Shown in pieces: positions 23,924 to 33,312 of a DNA stretch of 64,000 nucleotides. The translations under genes were made by a program, and so were the position numbers. A model generated the notes under the pieces. That model was given only the letters and a program-made list of their open reading frames with translations, searched no databases and was not told the origin of the DNA. The stretch spans positions 310,001-374,000 of the forward strand of contig NZ_BDAI01000002.1 in the NCBI RefSeq assembly GCF_002091755.1. The letters are read 5' to 3'. Positions within the stretch are counted from its first letter, which is position 1. The number at the start of each line of letters is the position of its first letter. The stretch comes from Pseudomonas nitroreducens NBRC 12694. GTDB lineage: Bacteria; Pseudomonadota; Gammaproteobacteria; Pseudomonadales; Pseudomonadaceae.

Positions 23924-25282
23924 TCACTCACCTTGAACGGTGAACTCGATGCGGCGGTTCTTGGCCCGGCCTTCATCCGTCGCGTTGTCGGCAATCGGCT
24001 TGCTGGAGCCGCAGCCTTTGGCGCTCAGCGAGGACGGTTGGACGCCCAGCTCCACCAGCTTCGCAACTACGGCGTCGGCACGTTTCTGGCTCATGTCCAG
24101 GTTGCCCTGGTCGGTACCGACGCTGTCACTATGGCCGCTCACCTCGATGTGCGTTCCCTGCGGGGCGGCCTTGATCGCTTCGGCGGCGCGGGAAAGGATT
24201 TCCAGGCTGTCGGCGGTGATCGCGTTGGAGTTGGTATTGAAGTAGACATTCATCAGGTTCAGCGCCTGAACCAGGTCCTGGGCACTGAAACCGGCTTGCA
24301 GTCCCGCCAAGGCTGCGGTCGCGCGCTCCCACAGGCCACTGATGGAGTAGCCGTTGAACAGCGTACGCAATTGCTGGCTGATGTCGAACCGCTTGTCTTC
24401 CGGCAGAGCCGATGTATCGATGGACAGCTCGTCGCCGTCGAAGCCGATCTTCAGGCCACTGGCATTGAGTTTCGGCAAGGCGGCGATGAGCCTGTCCAGC
24501 CAGTCGGCCGGCAAGGTCTGCGGTTCGACCTGGATATTGCCGGAGAGGTTGCCGGCGCCGAACTGGGCATTGAGCGCATCCCATAGCCGTTGCTTGTCCG
24601 CCTCACTCGCCAGGCGGCCATGAACGGTGATGTGGCCGTCCTGATTCGCCAACTGGAATTGAGCGGGCTCCGGTGCCGGCTGCACAGGCTCCTGGACGGC
24701 CGTTTCCTCCACCACCGGCGCAGGTACATTCTGCGTTACCGGAGCGGGGCTGGTGGGCGGGGTTTGCTGTGCCAGCAGAGCAGGGCGGCATTGGCTGATC
24801 GCCATGATGAACAGGGCGATCAGCAGGGCGAGAATCAGCCAGAACACCCAGCCCAATCCTTCGCGACGAGTTTGTTGAGGAGTTTCGTTTTCGCCGATAA
24901 GGACTGCCAGCGGCGCCGGCAGGGTGCCGGGGGTGGGGTATCTGCCGTCGGTGGTGATCAGCGCAACTAGCCTGGGTAGCGTTTCCGCACCTGCCATGTT
25001 GACCGCTCCCGGAGTCACACCGAGCAACTGGGCGATACGGTTGCTTTCCTGCTGGCCGAAACCTGCGCTGAACTGGTCGGGGTGCAGAACGTGGTCCGCT
25101 GGGTGGGCACCGATCCACGATTGCAACAGATCGCCAAGTCCAGCGTCCTCGAAGCGCTTCGTGAGCCCTGCGAAGCCGCCAGTGCGAGTGTTGACGAGCG
25201 AGTCCGCCAGCAGGCCGACAAAACGTCCGGCCTGGTTACCCATGCCCCGCTGGGCGGCCTGGTGAATGAGGGTGTCTAGCAT
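23924..25282 (-). CDS. DUF937-TM-BON-OmpA fusion protein
   Basis: 452-aa membrane-anchored envelope protein. Residues about 1-125 resemble DUF937/YidB-like proteins (FVGLLADSLVNTRTGGFAGL; NRIAQLLGVTPGAVN). One transmembrane helix follows at 144-164 (GWVFWLILALLIALFIMAIS), then a Pro-rich linker (170-208), a BON-like domain (about 210-255; HITVHGRLASEADKQRLWDAL) and a C-terminal OmpA/MotB peptidoglycan-binding domain (about 342-450; VYFNTNSNAI, VSGHSDSVG, LSAKGCGSSKP, AKNRRIEFTV). The N-terminal domain should be cytoplasmic and the rest periplasmic. SD GGAG lies 7 nt before ATG 25282. It probably links inner membrane and cell wall; the exact role is unknown. Confidence 0.88.
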   Translation of the reverse strand: MLDTLIHQAAQRGMGNQAGRFVGLLADSLVNTRTGGFAGLTKRFEDAGLGDLLQSWIGAHPADHVLHPDQFSAGFGQQESNRIAQLLGVTPGAVNMAGAETLPRLVALITTDGRYPTPGTLPAPLAVLIGENETPQQTRREGLGWVFWLILALLIALFIMAISQCRPALLAQQTPPTSPAPVTQNVPAPVVEETAVQEPVQPAPEPAQFQLANQDGHITVHGRLASEADKQRLWDALNAQFGAGNLSGNIQVEPQTLPADWLDRLIAALPKLNASGLKIGFDGDELSIDTSALPEDKRFDISQQLRTLFNGYSISGLWERATAALAGLQAGFSAQDLVQALNLMNVYFNTNSNAITADSLEILSRAAEAIKAAPQGTHIEVSGHSDSVGTDQGNLDMSQKRADAVVAKLVELGVQPSSLSAKGCGSSKPIADNATDEGRAKNRRIEFTVQGE

Positions 25283-25458
25283 CAGAATCTCCGTGGGAAA
25301 GGATGCCGGTCCGTGCTTGTGCCGCGGACCGTTTAGCTCGGCGCAATTCCGTGATGAGCCGAAAGCGGTCTCATTCTTGGATGCACCACATGCCGAGTCA
25401 GTCAGTCATTTCCCATTTGGATCATCTTCATGCCGCAATTCGCCAGGCGCCGCGGGTT

Positions 25459-27252
25459 TCAGAACGAGAAGTCTTCCATCGTCAGGGCTGCATCTCCTCC
25501 GTCCGTGATCGTTTGCGCCAGCCCTGGCGCGCGTGTGAGGTAGTGCCCGGCATAGAACTGAGCAGTGCGCAGTTTGGCGCGGTAGAACGCGGTATCGCCG
25601 GTTGCCTCAGCCAGGCTCTGCCGGGCGACCTGGGCCGAGCAGGCCAACTGCCAGCCACCGCCGACGATACCGAACAGCTCCAGCAGCGGGACCGAGCCCA
25701 GTGCAACCTGGCGTGGCTGCTCGGCATAGTGCTGGACGACGAACCGCACGGCATCGTCCAGGGCGTTGATCGCGGAGAAGAATCGGTGGCGGATCGCGGC
25801 CAGGGCCGGATCGTCATCCGGTAGCAGCCGCTGGACATCGCGCATGCGGGCGATCAGGGCGAATGCGGTGGCGCCCTTGTCACGGGCGATCTTGCGGCCG
25901 ATCAGGTCGCTGGCCTGGATGCCGGTGGTGCCTTCGTAGATCGGCGTGATGCGGGCATCGCGCAGATGCTGAGCGGCGCCGGTCTCCTCGATGAAGCCCA
26001 TGCCGCCGTGGACCTGCACGCCGAGGGAGGCGATATCCACGGCGTTCTCGGTGCACCAGCCCTTGAGCACCGGGATCATCAGCTCGACATAGGCCTGGCG
26101 TTCCTCGCGCACCGCGGTGTCGGGGTGCCCGTGGGCCATGTCGGTGGCCAGTGCGACATCGCAGGCCAGGGCGCGCATGGCCTCGATCCGCGAGCGCATG
26201 GACATCAGCATGCGGCGTACGTCCGGATGGCGGATGATCGCGGCCTTGTCACGGCCGGGCACGCCGATCTCGCTGCCCTGCACGCGCAGCCGCGCGTAGG
26301 CTGCGGCGCGCTGGTAGGCGCGTTCGGCCAGGCCGACGCCTTCGATCCCCACGGAGAAGCGGGCGGCATTCATCATGATGAACATGTATTCCAGGCCGCG
26401 ATTCTCTTCGCCCACCAGCCAGCCCGTGGCACCGCCCTGGTCGCCGAACGCGAGCACGGCGGTCGGGCTGCCGTGGATGCCGAGCTTGTGTTCGATGGAT
26501 ACGCAGTGCACGTCATTGCGCTCGCCGGGGGCACCATCGGCATTCAGCAATACCTTTGGCACCACGAACAGCGAGATGCCTTTCACGCCTTCGGGTGCGC
26601 CGGGGACGCGGGCCAGCACCAGATGGACGATGTTGTCGGTGAGGTCGTGCTCGCCGTAGGTGATGAAGATCTTCTGCCCGAACAGCTTGTAGGTCCCGTC
26701 ACCCTGCGGCTCGGCTCGGGTGCGCACGGCGGCGAGGTCGGAGCCGGCCTGGGGCTCGGTGAGGTTCATGGTGCCGGTCCACTCGCCACTGACCAGCCTG
26801 GGCAACCAGGTCTGCTTCAGTTCTTCGGAGCCACGCAGTTCGATGGCCTCGATGGCGCCGCGGGTCAACATCGGGCACAGGCCGAAGGCGACGTTGGCGG
26901 CATTCCACATCTCCTCGACCAGCGCCGACACCAGTCGCGGCGCACCCTGGCCGCCGAAGTCAGGCGGGCAGGAGAGGGCGTTCCAGCCATTGCTGGCGAA
27001 CTTCCCGTAGGCGTCGCGCCAGCCGTCGGCGGTATGGACTGTGCCGTCATTCCACTTCGCGCCCTGGCGGTCTCCGATAGCGTTCAGCGGTGCCAGTACG
27101 CCCTGGGCGAAGCGGGCGGCCTCATTGAGGATCGCGTCGACCAGTTCGGCGCTCATGTCTTGCTGGTTGGGCAACTGTTTCAGGCTGTCGAGCAGTTGCA
27201 GCTCACGCAGGACGAACTGCATGTCGCGCAGCGGGGCGCTGTAATCACTCAT
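25459..27252 (-). CDS. Long acyl-CoA dehydrogenase (FadE/DmdC-like, 597 aa)
   Basis: FAD-dependent acyl-CoA dehydrogenase with a C-terminal extension, the ~600-aa class that includes DmdC and pseudomonad FadE5-type enzymes. FAD/substrate blocks: MNLTEPQAGSDLAAVRT and KIFITYGEHDLTDNIVHLVL. The catalytic base Glu440 is in ITPIYEGTTGIQA. The C-terminal ~130 residues (from RKIARDKGATAF) form the extra helical domain. It oxidises a straight- or short-branched acyl-CoA to the enoyl-CoA and passes electrons to ETF. It is last in a run of minus-strand lipid genes, 122 bp after the patatin gene. Confidence 0.93.
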   Translation of the reverse strand: MSDYSAPLRDMQFVLRELQLLDSLKQLPNQQDMSAELVDAILNEAARFAQGVLAPLNAIGDRQGAKWNDGTVHTADGWRDAYGKFASNGWNALSCPPDFGGQGAPRLVSALVEEMWNAANVAFGLCPMLTRGAIEAIELRGSEELKQTWLPRLVSGEWTGTMNLTEPQAGSDLAAVRTRAEPQGDGTYKLFGQKIFITYGEHDLTDNIVHLVLARVPGAPEGVKGISLFVVPKVLLNADGAPGERNDVHCVSIEHKLGIHGSPTAVLAFGDQGGATGWLVGEENRGLEYMFIMMNAARFSVGIEGVGLAERAYQRAAAYARLRVQGSEIGVPGRDKAAIIRHPDVRRMLMSMRSRIEAMRALACDVALATDMAHGHPDTAVREERQAYVELMIPVLKGWCTENAVDIASLGVQVHGGMGFIEETGAAQHLRDARITPIYEGTTGIQASDLIGRKIARDKGATAFALIARMRDVQRLLPDDDPALAAIRHRFFSAINALDDAVRFVVQHYAEQPRQVALGSVPLLELFGIVGGGWQLACSAQVARQSLAEATGDTAFYRAKLRTAQFYAGHYLTRAPGLAQTITDGGDAALTMEDFSF

Positions 27253-27374
27253 GGTGAAACTCCTGTCCGGGGGGCGTGGCTGTTATCCCTGGCCGCGGCG
27301 AGGGAAACGTCGGTCACCAACGCTTGAGACCGATGCAAGGCGGCGAAGGTGCCGTCGTCGTGCGGCGCAGACCG

Positions 27375-28811
27375 TCAAGCCGTCCAGTGGCGGGCGCGCA
27401 GGATGCCGTCCAGGGTGCGGCTGATGGCGGTGCAGTTGCGCACCATCTCCATGCGCTCCCAGGTCGCCTGTTCACCCTCGCGCAGCAACTGGCGCAGCTC
27501 GCCCAGAGGCATGGGGGCCAGCAGCTTGAGCGGGTTGTGCCAACGCTTGCCGAGGAAGATGTTGATATCGGCGATGTAGTCCTGCACCAGCACGCTATAG
27601 CTCAGGTGCTGCCAGCGGGCGAGGGTGGGATTGCGGATGCGCAGGTGGTCGCGGCCCAGCCGCAGCAGGTGGGTGGCGACGCCTTTGCTGAGGCGTATCT
27701 GCTGGTTGAATACACTCTGCAACAGGTTCGGCTGGGCGTTCGGGTTGGGCGTGAAGAACAGCGCGGCGGGATTGGCCATGCTGGAGATGAAGTGGTTCAC
27801 CCCGTACAGGCGACCCAGGCGCTTGGCGGGCAGATCGTCGAGGAAGGAACCGTCGATCCACTGTTGTTCCGGCAGGTAGGGCACTTGGACGCCCGCTGCA
27901 TTCTTCGCCTGCAGCGTTACCGGCGGGTAAATGCCGGCAATGGCGCAGGAGGCCATGACCGCCGAGCGCACCAGGACCGTCGGTGCGGTGATGGCGTTGA
28001 GCAGGCGCGGCGCCTGGCGCGGTTCCAGCCCGGTGACGGTGATGTTCAGGTGGCGACCGCTGACCTTGTGGGCTTCGGCGAAGGTCAGGTCGGGAATCAG
28101 GCGCTCCAGGTAGTTGGCCAGGTCGCCGGCTTCCAAGGCGGGGCGGGTCCTCGGCCGGCGTTTGCCGGCCCGGCCTTCCGGATGCATCAGCAGGAGTTCC
28201 GGCTGCAGCTTGTCGAGCATTTCGCTATCGGCGTGGGTGCAGGCGATGGAGGCGAGGATGGAGCCGGCACTGGAGCCGGAGATGATGCTCGGCAACATGC
28301 CTTCCTCGAACAGTGCCTTGAGCACGCCGGCATGGAAGTAGCCCAATACTGCACCGCCGCTGAGCATCAGGGCGGAGCGGCCGAAGCACTGGCTGGCGCG
28401 GAGGAAGAAGTCCTTGCGCTCGTCCAGCGCGATGACACTCTCGTCGAGGGCGTCGATGGCCTGCAGTGCCAGGCAGACTTCCTCGATGTACTGGTGGATC
28501 AGGTGCTTGGTACCCAGGTTGGCGCGGCCATAGAGCACGGCCTTGCCCATGCCGGCGAGGTTGCCGTGGATACCCTCGTTGAGGACGAACATGAGGTTGG
28601 CGTAGGCGCCGGCGTTGCGCATGCCGCGCAGGCGCTCCATGCGCTGTCGCACCGTGCGGTAATCGTAGTCGCTGGAAACTTCGTTGCCGCGCCAGTCGTC
28701 CATGCCGGTCGCGTGGTCGAGGGCGGCGGCGTGTTCCGCCCATTCCTGGTAGCTGTGGGCATGGTCCATCTTGTCGCTCAATTGCCGGACCGCTGACTTC
28801 TGCCTGAACAT
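27375..28811 (-). CDS. DUF3336-patatin lipase (triacylglycerol-lipase type)
   Basis: 478-aa patatin-like serine lipase. An N-terminal DUF3336-like helical region (residues about 15-140; YQEWAEHAAALDHATGMDDW) precedes the patatin core. The oxyanion loop is SGGAVLGYFHAGV, the nucleophile elbow GSSAGS with Ser181, and the catalytic Asp320 in WIDGS. This order is known from TAG lipases of yeast (Tgl3-5) and bacteria. ATG 28811 with GGGAGAG 5-6 nt upstream is the start; the same frame stays open far into the neighbouring gene, but that part is out-of-frame shadow. With the wax-ester synthase 74 bp upstream, it suggests storage and release of neutral lipids. Confidence 0.92.
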   Translation of the reverse strand: MFRQKSAVRQLSDKMDHAHSYQEWAEHAAALDHATGMDDWRGNEVSSDYDYRTVRQRMERLRGMRNAGAYANLMFVLNEGIHGNLAGMGKAVLYGRANLGTKHLIHQYIEEVCLALQAIDALDESVIALDERKDFFLRASQCFGRSALMLSGGAVLGYFHAGVLKALFEEGMLPSIISGSSAGSILASIACTHADSEMLDKLQPELLLMHPEGRAGKRRPRTRPALEAGDLANYLERLIPDLTFAEAHKVSGRHLNITVTGLEPRQAPRLLNAITAPTVLVRSAVMASCAIAGIYPPVTLQAKNAAGVQVPYLPEQQWIDGSFLDDLPAKRLGRLYGVNHFISSMANPAALFFTPNPNAQPNLLQSVFNQQIRLSKGVATHLLRLGRDHLRIRNPTLARWQHLSYSVLVQDYIADINIFLGKRWHNPLKLLAPMPLGELRQLLREGEQATWERMEMVRNCTAISRTLDGILRARHWTA

Positions 28812-28885
28812 CGGGACTCTCCCTGTTCGCTGATGGATGACGGCGGCGCGCGGGGCGTCCCTGCTTTTCACGCGCCGCCGCAGTT

Positions 28886-30394
28886 TTACTCGGCGCTCGG
28901 CTCGGCCGGTTGCGAGGCGGGGCGCTTGCGCGGGGGCGCCGGGCGCTTCGTCGATTGGCTGGCCGCTTCGGCCCCGCGCTGGTGTGCCAGGGTCAGGTAC
29001 TCCTCGGTCGATTCCTGAAGGCTTGCCATGTACACATCCATGTCCGGCAGCATCTGCCGGTCGGCCAGTACGCCGAGGATGATGTTGCCGTAGAGGCTGG
29101 TGATGCCGTGGCTCAGGCCCATGCCGTCGAACACCGGCACTATGGGGTAGGTGGCGAGGATCTCGGCGCCGGCGAAGTACTTCTTCTCCGCGCCGTTGGT
29201 CGGGCCCGGGACGTTGGTGATCAGGGTGTTCTGCAGGTGGAAGCGGCTCACGTAGCGGACCTGGTTCTGCAGCCAGCCGCCGAGCATGCGCATCGGCGCG
29301 GGCAGCACTTCGCCCATGGAGGTGATCAGCTCGTGCATCACTTCCTTGGCCAGCGGTGCGCCGCGCTGGGTGCGCTCGGTGATGGCCTGCAGGCGCAGTT
29401 GCGGATCGGCCATGTCGGTACCCATGCCGATCAGCATCATGGAGATCAGGTTGCCCATGTCGCGCCGGGCGCTTTCCGGACGCATCGCCACCGGGCACAG
29501 GGCGACCAGCGATTGCTCCACCGGCAGCGCCTCGCGCCGCAGCAGGTAGCGCCGTAGCCCCCCGGCGATGATGGCGATGATCACGTCGTTCAGGGTGGCG
29601 CCCTCGGCGCAGCGGCGGATCTGCTTGAGATCGGCGATCGGCCATTGGGTGGCGCCATAGCTGCGGTGTGGAGAAATCTGCGCGTTGAACAGCGTGCTGG
29701 GCACACGGTTCTGGTCCGGGCTGGCATCGCCGCGCAGCTGGGCCGCCAGTTGCAGGCTCTTGCGCGCGATGCTGAGGCTGGCCTTGGCGCTGCGCAGGGA
29801 CTGGCCGAGCAGGCGCGGGACGGTCTTGGCCCACATCTGGGTGCGGGTGGGCAGGCGGTCGCTGACCGGCTGGCGGTAGGTGTTCTCGTCAAAGTCGATC
29901 TGGTCGTCCATCAGCAGGGTGGTGATCTCCACCCCCGACTTGCCATCGACATAGGCGTGGTGCAGCCGCAGCAGGAGCGCAAAGCTTCCCGGCGGCACGC
30001 CCTCGACGTTGTTCAGACCCTCGATGACGGTGATTTCCCAGGGGGCCCGTTCCATGTCCAGGGTCCGCGACATCGCCCGGGCGGTGAAGATGCACAGTTG
30101 CCGCCAGTCGCCCGGTTGCGGCAGGCCGACATGGCGGATGTGGTACTCCAGGTCGAAGTTCTTGTCTTCCAGCCAATAGGGGTCGTCGAGCCGCAGCGGC
30201 GCGTGTTGCAGGCGGCGGCGGAACAGCGAGGTGCTGCTCAGGCGGCTGTTGATGTAGCGGATGATGTCCTTGTGCCGGACCAGGCCATTGGGTGCGGAGT
30301 TCTGATCGCAGATCCACAGGCCGCCGATGACCATCGGCTGATGGGGGGCATCGGAGTAGAAGAACTGTGCATCCATGGGGGTAAGTTGCTTCAT
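28886..30394 (-). CDS. Wax ester synthase / diacylglycerol acyltransferase (WS/DGAT)
   Basis: 502-aa acyltransferase of the bifunctional WS/DGAT family, which joins acyl-CoA to a fatty alcohol or diacylglycerol. The active-site HHxxxDG motif is HHAYVDG at residues 145-151. Other family blocks: LTPMDAQFFYSD at the start, PLGN-like region near MGNLISMMLIGMGTD, and TNVPGPTNGAEKKYFAGAEI. The C-terminus is Pro/Lys/Ala-rich. It lies in a catabolic operon between the alkylsulfatase and the patatin lipase, so acyl-CoA and alcohol intermediates of the pathway could be stored as wax ester or TAG. Confidence 0.93.
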   Translation of the reverse strand: MKQLTPMDAQFFYSDAPHQPMVIGGLWICDQNSAPNGLVRHKDIIRYINSRLSSTSLFRRRLQHAPLRLDDPYWLEDKNFDLEYHIRHVGLPQPGDWRQLCIFTARAMSRTLDMERAPWEITVIEGLNNVEGVPPGSFALLLRLHHAYVDGKSGVEITTLLMDDQIDFDENTYRQPVSDRLPTRTQMWAKTVPRLLGQSLRSAKASLSIARKSLQLAAQLRGDASPDQNRVPSTLFNAQISPHRSYGATQWPIADLKQIRRCAEGATLNDVIIAIIAGGLRRYLLRREALPVEQSLVALCPVAMRPESARRDMGNLISMMLIGMGTDMADPQLRLQAITERTQRGAPLAKEVMHELITSMGEVLPAPMRMLGGWLQNQVRYVSRFHLQNTLITNVPGPTNGAEKKYFAGAEILATYPIVPVFDGMGLSHGITSLYGNIILGVLADRQMLPDMDVYMASLQESTEEYLTLAHQRGAEAASQSTKRPAPPRKRPASQPAEPSAE

Positions 30395-30424
30395 GCCTTG
30401 TGTCCTGTGTCGAAGTGGCTCGCG

Positions 30425-32413
30425 TCAGGGAGTGACGATGTTGAACTGGGGAGCGGGGGTGTCGATCATTCCCAGGAAGACGCCCAGGGCCTTGCCGTCG
30501 CCGTCGAGCTTGATGTCGCCTTGTTTGATGGCGGTGGGGAAGTCCAGTTTGCGCAGGCTGATCTGGTCCAGCGTGGCCTTGGCCAGGGTGATGGTCACCG
30601 TGGGGCTGGCGTTCTTCTCGTTATCACGGTGGGTGAGTACGCCGTTACGCAGGGTCACGGCGTAGTCCTTGCCCAGATCGGTGAACACCCAATTCATCAC
30701 CATGTCGTGGCCCTGGGCTTTATCCGAATCCAGGCGGATCGCCAGGAAATCGAAGAACTGTCCCGGCTCCATGCTTCTCACCACGTCGGCCTTGGTGGCA
30801 CCCGCGTCGTACTGCGGTACGCCGTTGCGCAGCTCCATGGCACCGGTCAGGTAGATGTTGCGCCATAGGGCGTTCTCGGACTGGTAGCCCAATTGCTCCA
30901 GGGCATCGGCCTGCAGCTTCTTCGCCTCTTCGTTCTGCGGCTGGGCGAAGACCAGGTGGTTGCCCAAGGTGGCGGCCCAGCGATAGTCGCCCTGGTCGAT
31001 GGCAGCGCGGATCAGCTTGATGACGGCATCGGCACCGCCCATCGCGTCGACGTAACGGGTGCCTGCATCCACCGGCGTCAGCGGGTCGAGGTTGGCAGGG
31101 TTGCCATCATAGAAGCCCAGGTAGCGTTGGTAGACGGCGCGGGAGTTGTGGCTGAGCGAGCCGTAGTAACCGCGGGTGTACCACTTCTTCTCCAGGTCCC
31201 CCGGCAGCTTGTCCATCTTCTGGGCGATCTCGGTAGAGGTCAGGCCCTGGTTCATCAGGTGGACGGTACGGTCATTGAGGAAGGCGTACATGTCGCGCTG
31301 GTCGGCCAGCAGCGTACGTATGCGCTCACCGCCCCAGGTCGGCCAGTTGTGCGAGACGAACATGACATCGGTCTTGTCGCCGTAGCGTTCCAGGCTGGCG
31401 TCCAGGTACTGCGACCAGGCCTTGGCGTCACGCACCAGCGCGCCGCGCGGTGTGAGAATGTTATGCATCATCTGCGTGCTGTTCTCGGACATGCACAGCG
31501 CGCGATGCTGCGGGAAGTAGAAGTTCATTTCCGCCGGCGCTTCGGTGCCGGGGGTGAGCTGGAACTCGATCTCGATGTCGCCGACGGTGTGGGTTTCGTA
31601 TTCCTTCTGGATCAGGTCGGTCGGCGCGATCAGAGTGAAGGTGCCGCCCGAGGGCAGCGCCTTGCCCATGCCGACGTCGACCTGGCCACGCTCGCCTCGC
31701 GGCAGGAAGGTACCGAACTGATACTGTGAGCGGCGGCTCATGGCGTTGCCGGCGAAGATATTCTCGCTGATGGCGTGTTCCATGAAGCCCGATGGCGCGA
31801 AGATCTTCACCTTGCCGCTCTTCACGTCGGCCTCGTCGACGACGCCACGCACGCCGCCGAAATGATCACCATGGCTGTGGCTGTAGCCCACGCCGATGAT
31901 GGGTTTCTTCGGCCGGTTCTGGTAGTACAGGTCCAGTGCATTGCGCGCGGTTTCCGCATAGGTCAGCGGGTCGATCACGAAGAGGCCGTCCTTGCCCTCG
32001 ATGATGGTCATGTTGGACACGTCCATCCCGCGCAACTGGTAGATGCCGTCCGCCACCTGGAACAGGCCCGCATGGTTGTTCAACTGGGCCGTGCGCCAGA
32101 GGCTCGGGTTGACCGTCTCCGGCGCTTCGTCCTTGTCGAGGAAGTCGTGGGCCTGGCTATCCCAAATCACCTTGCCGGCGGCGTTCTTCACCTGTCCCTT
32201 GAAGGGCGCGATCAGGCCGCGGGTGACCGACTCGTAGTCGGTACGGTCACTGAACGGCAGCACCTTCAGTACCGCGGCGTTCTTCTGCGCGGTGATCGGG
32301 CTGGCCGGCTGGTTGCCGTTAGGCTCGTCGGCGCGCAGCGGCAGGCTGATGCCAACAGCGATCGCGCCGGCCAGCAGGGTATGGGGCAGGTAGCGGGTGA
32401 TCCGGGCCTTCAT
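30425..32413 (-). CDS. Secreted metallo-beta-lactamase-fold alkylsulfatase (SdsA1-like)
   Basis: 662-aa type III sulfatase that hydrolyses alkyl sulfate esters to alcohol and sulfate. Signal peptide to about residue 28 (...GISLPLRA). The binuclear zinc motif HSHGDHFGG supplies His179, His181, Asp183 and His184. The dimerisation domain follows (ANLDPLTPVDAGTRYVDAMGG), then an SCP2-like C-terminal domain (about 535-662; NWVFTDLGKDYAVTLRNGVL). Length and layout match P. aeruginosa SdsA1 and yeast Bds1. It is periplasmic or secreted. Its position within a beta-oxidation operon suggests the substrate may enter as a sulfate ester whose alcohol is then oxidised. Confidence 0.93.
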   Translation of the reverse strand: MKARITRYLPHTLLAGAIAVGISLPLRADEPNGNQPASPITAQKNAAVLKVLPFSDRTDYESVTRGLIAPFKGQVKNAAGKVIWDSQAHDFLDKDEAPETVNPSLWRTAQLNNHAGLFQVADGIYQLRGMDVSNMTIIEGKDGLFVIDPLTYAETARNALDLYYQNRPKKPIIGVGYSHSHGDHFGGVRGVVDEADVKSGKVKIFAPSGFMEHAISENIFAGNAMSRRSQYQFGTFLPRGERGQVDVGMGKALPSGGTFTLIAPTDLIQKEYETHTVGDIEIEFQLTPGTEAPAEMNFYFPQHRALCMSENSTQMMHNILTPRGALVRDAKAWSQYLDASLERYGDKTDVMFVSHNWPTWGGERIRTLLADQRDMYAFLNDRTVHLMNQGLTSTEIAQKMDKLPGDLEKKWYTRGYYGSLSHNSRAVYQRYLGFYDGNPANLDPLTPVDAGTRYVDAMGGADAVIKLIRAAIDQGDYRWAATLGNHLVFAQPQNEEAKKLQADALEQLGYQSENALWRNIYLTGAMELRNGVPQYDAGATKADVVRSMEPGQFFDFLAIRLDSDKAQGHDMVMNWVFTDLGKDYAVTLRNGVLTHRDNEKNASPTVTITLAKATLDQISLRKLDFPTAIKQGDIKLDGDGKALGVFLGMIDTPAPQFNIVTP

Positions 32414-32476
32414 GGCTGACTCCGTGTTCTTGTTCTGGTGTTCGACTGAGTGCGTGACGGCGGCGTGAGGTGGCGG

Positions 32477-33301
32477 TTATTGCAGGTTTCCGGCCACAGC
32501 AACGGTTTGCGCGGTGATGTAGTTCGACTCCGGCGAGCAGAACAGGTACACGGCGTCGGCCGCTTCCTGCACCGTGCCCGGGCGCCCCAGTGGATTGCGC
32601 TGGGCGAACGATTTGGCGACCTCCGGGCTGATGCCCACGCGAATGTCGCGCCCGTCAATGCTTACCGTTGCGCCGGCATGGGCGTCGGCACGGGTCATGC
32701 GGGTCTCGATGAAGCCGAAGGCCACGGCGTTGACGTTGACCTTGAAACGCCCCCACTCGCGTGCCAGTGCGCGGGTCATGCCGGCCACGCCGGCCTTGGC
32801 GCCGCTGTAGTTGAGCTGGCCGGCATTGCCGTTGAGGGCCGACACCGAGGAGATGTTCACCACCTTGCGGAACACTTCTTTACCGGCCTCGGCCTCGGCC
32901 TGGGCCTGCGCCTTGATGATCGGATAGGCCGCGCGGAAGATGCGGAAGGGCGCGGTCATGTGGCAGTCGAGAATGGCGTACCACTGCTCGTCGCTCATCT
33001 TCTGCACCACGTCGTCCCAGGTGTAGCCGGCGTTGTTGACGATGATATCGATGGCCTTGAAGTGCTCCATCGCGGTGCGGATGTAGCGCTCGGCGAAGTC
33101 CGGTGCGCTGACGTTGCCGTGGCAGATCGCTGCCTGGCCGCCCAGGTCGCGGATCATAGTGGCGGTTTCCTGCGCGGGCTCCAGATCCAGGTCATTGATC
33201 ACGATGCGCGCGCCTTCGCTGGCCAGCTTCAGGGCGATGGCCTGGCCGATGCCGCGTCCGGAACCGGTGACCAATGCCACCTTGCCGTCGAGTTTTGCCA
33301 T
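32477..33301 (-). CDS. SDR dehydrogenase (FabG / 3-hydroxyacyl-CoA dehydrogenase type)
   Basis: 274-aa short-chain dehydrogenase. Cofactor loop VTGSGRGIGQA, NNAG structural motif, catalytic Ser in NISSVSALNG and Tyr/Lys in YSGAKAG. An insertion of roughly 15 residues rich in Ala/Glu (QAQAEAEAGKEVFRK) precedes the catalytic Ser and is longer than in FabG. ATG 33301 with GAGGAA upstream is preferred to the GTG at 33316. It directly follows the two MaoC genes (11 bp), the normal order hydratase then hydroxyacyl-CoA dehydrogenase in a beta-oxidation spiral. Confidence 0.9.
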   Translation of the reverse strand: MAKLDGKVALVTGSGRGIGQAIALKLASEGARIVINDLDLEPAQETATMIRDLGGQAAICHGNVSAPDFAERYIRTAMEHFKAIDIIVNNAGYTWDDVVQKMSDEQWYAILDCHMTAPFRIFRAAYPIIKAQAQAEAEAGKEVFRKVVNISSVSALNGNAGQLNYSGAKAGVAGMTRALAREWGRFKVNVNAVAFGFIETRMTRADAHAGATVSIDGRDIRVGISPEVAKSFAQRNPLGRPGTVQEAADAVYLFCSPESNYITAQTVAVAGNLQ

Positions 33302-33312
33302 GTGCTTGTTCC

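Noticed and set aside
28812..29834. N-terminal extension of the patatin frame to 819 aa
   Set aside because: The extra part overlaps the WS/DGAT gene in another frame and has Arg/Pro/Ala-rich shadow composition. A good SD stands at ATG 28811 with the DUF3336 start.
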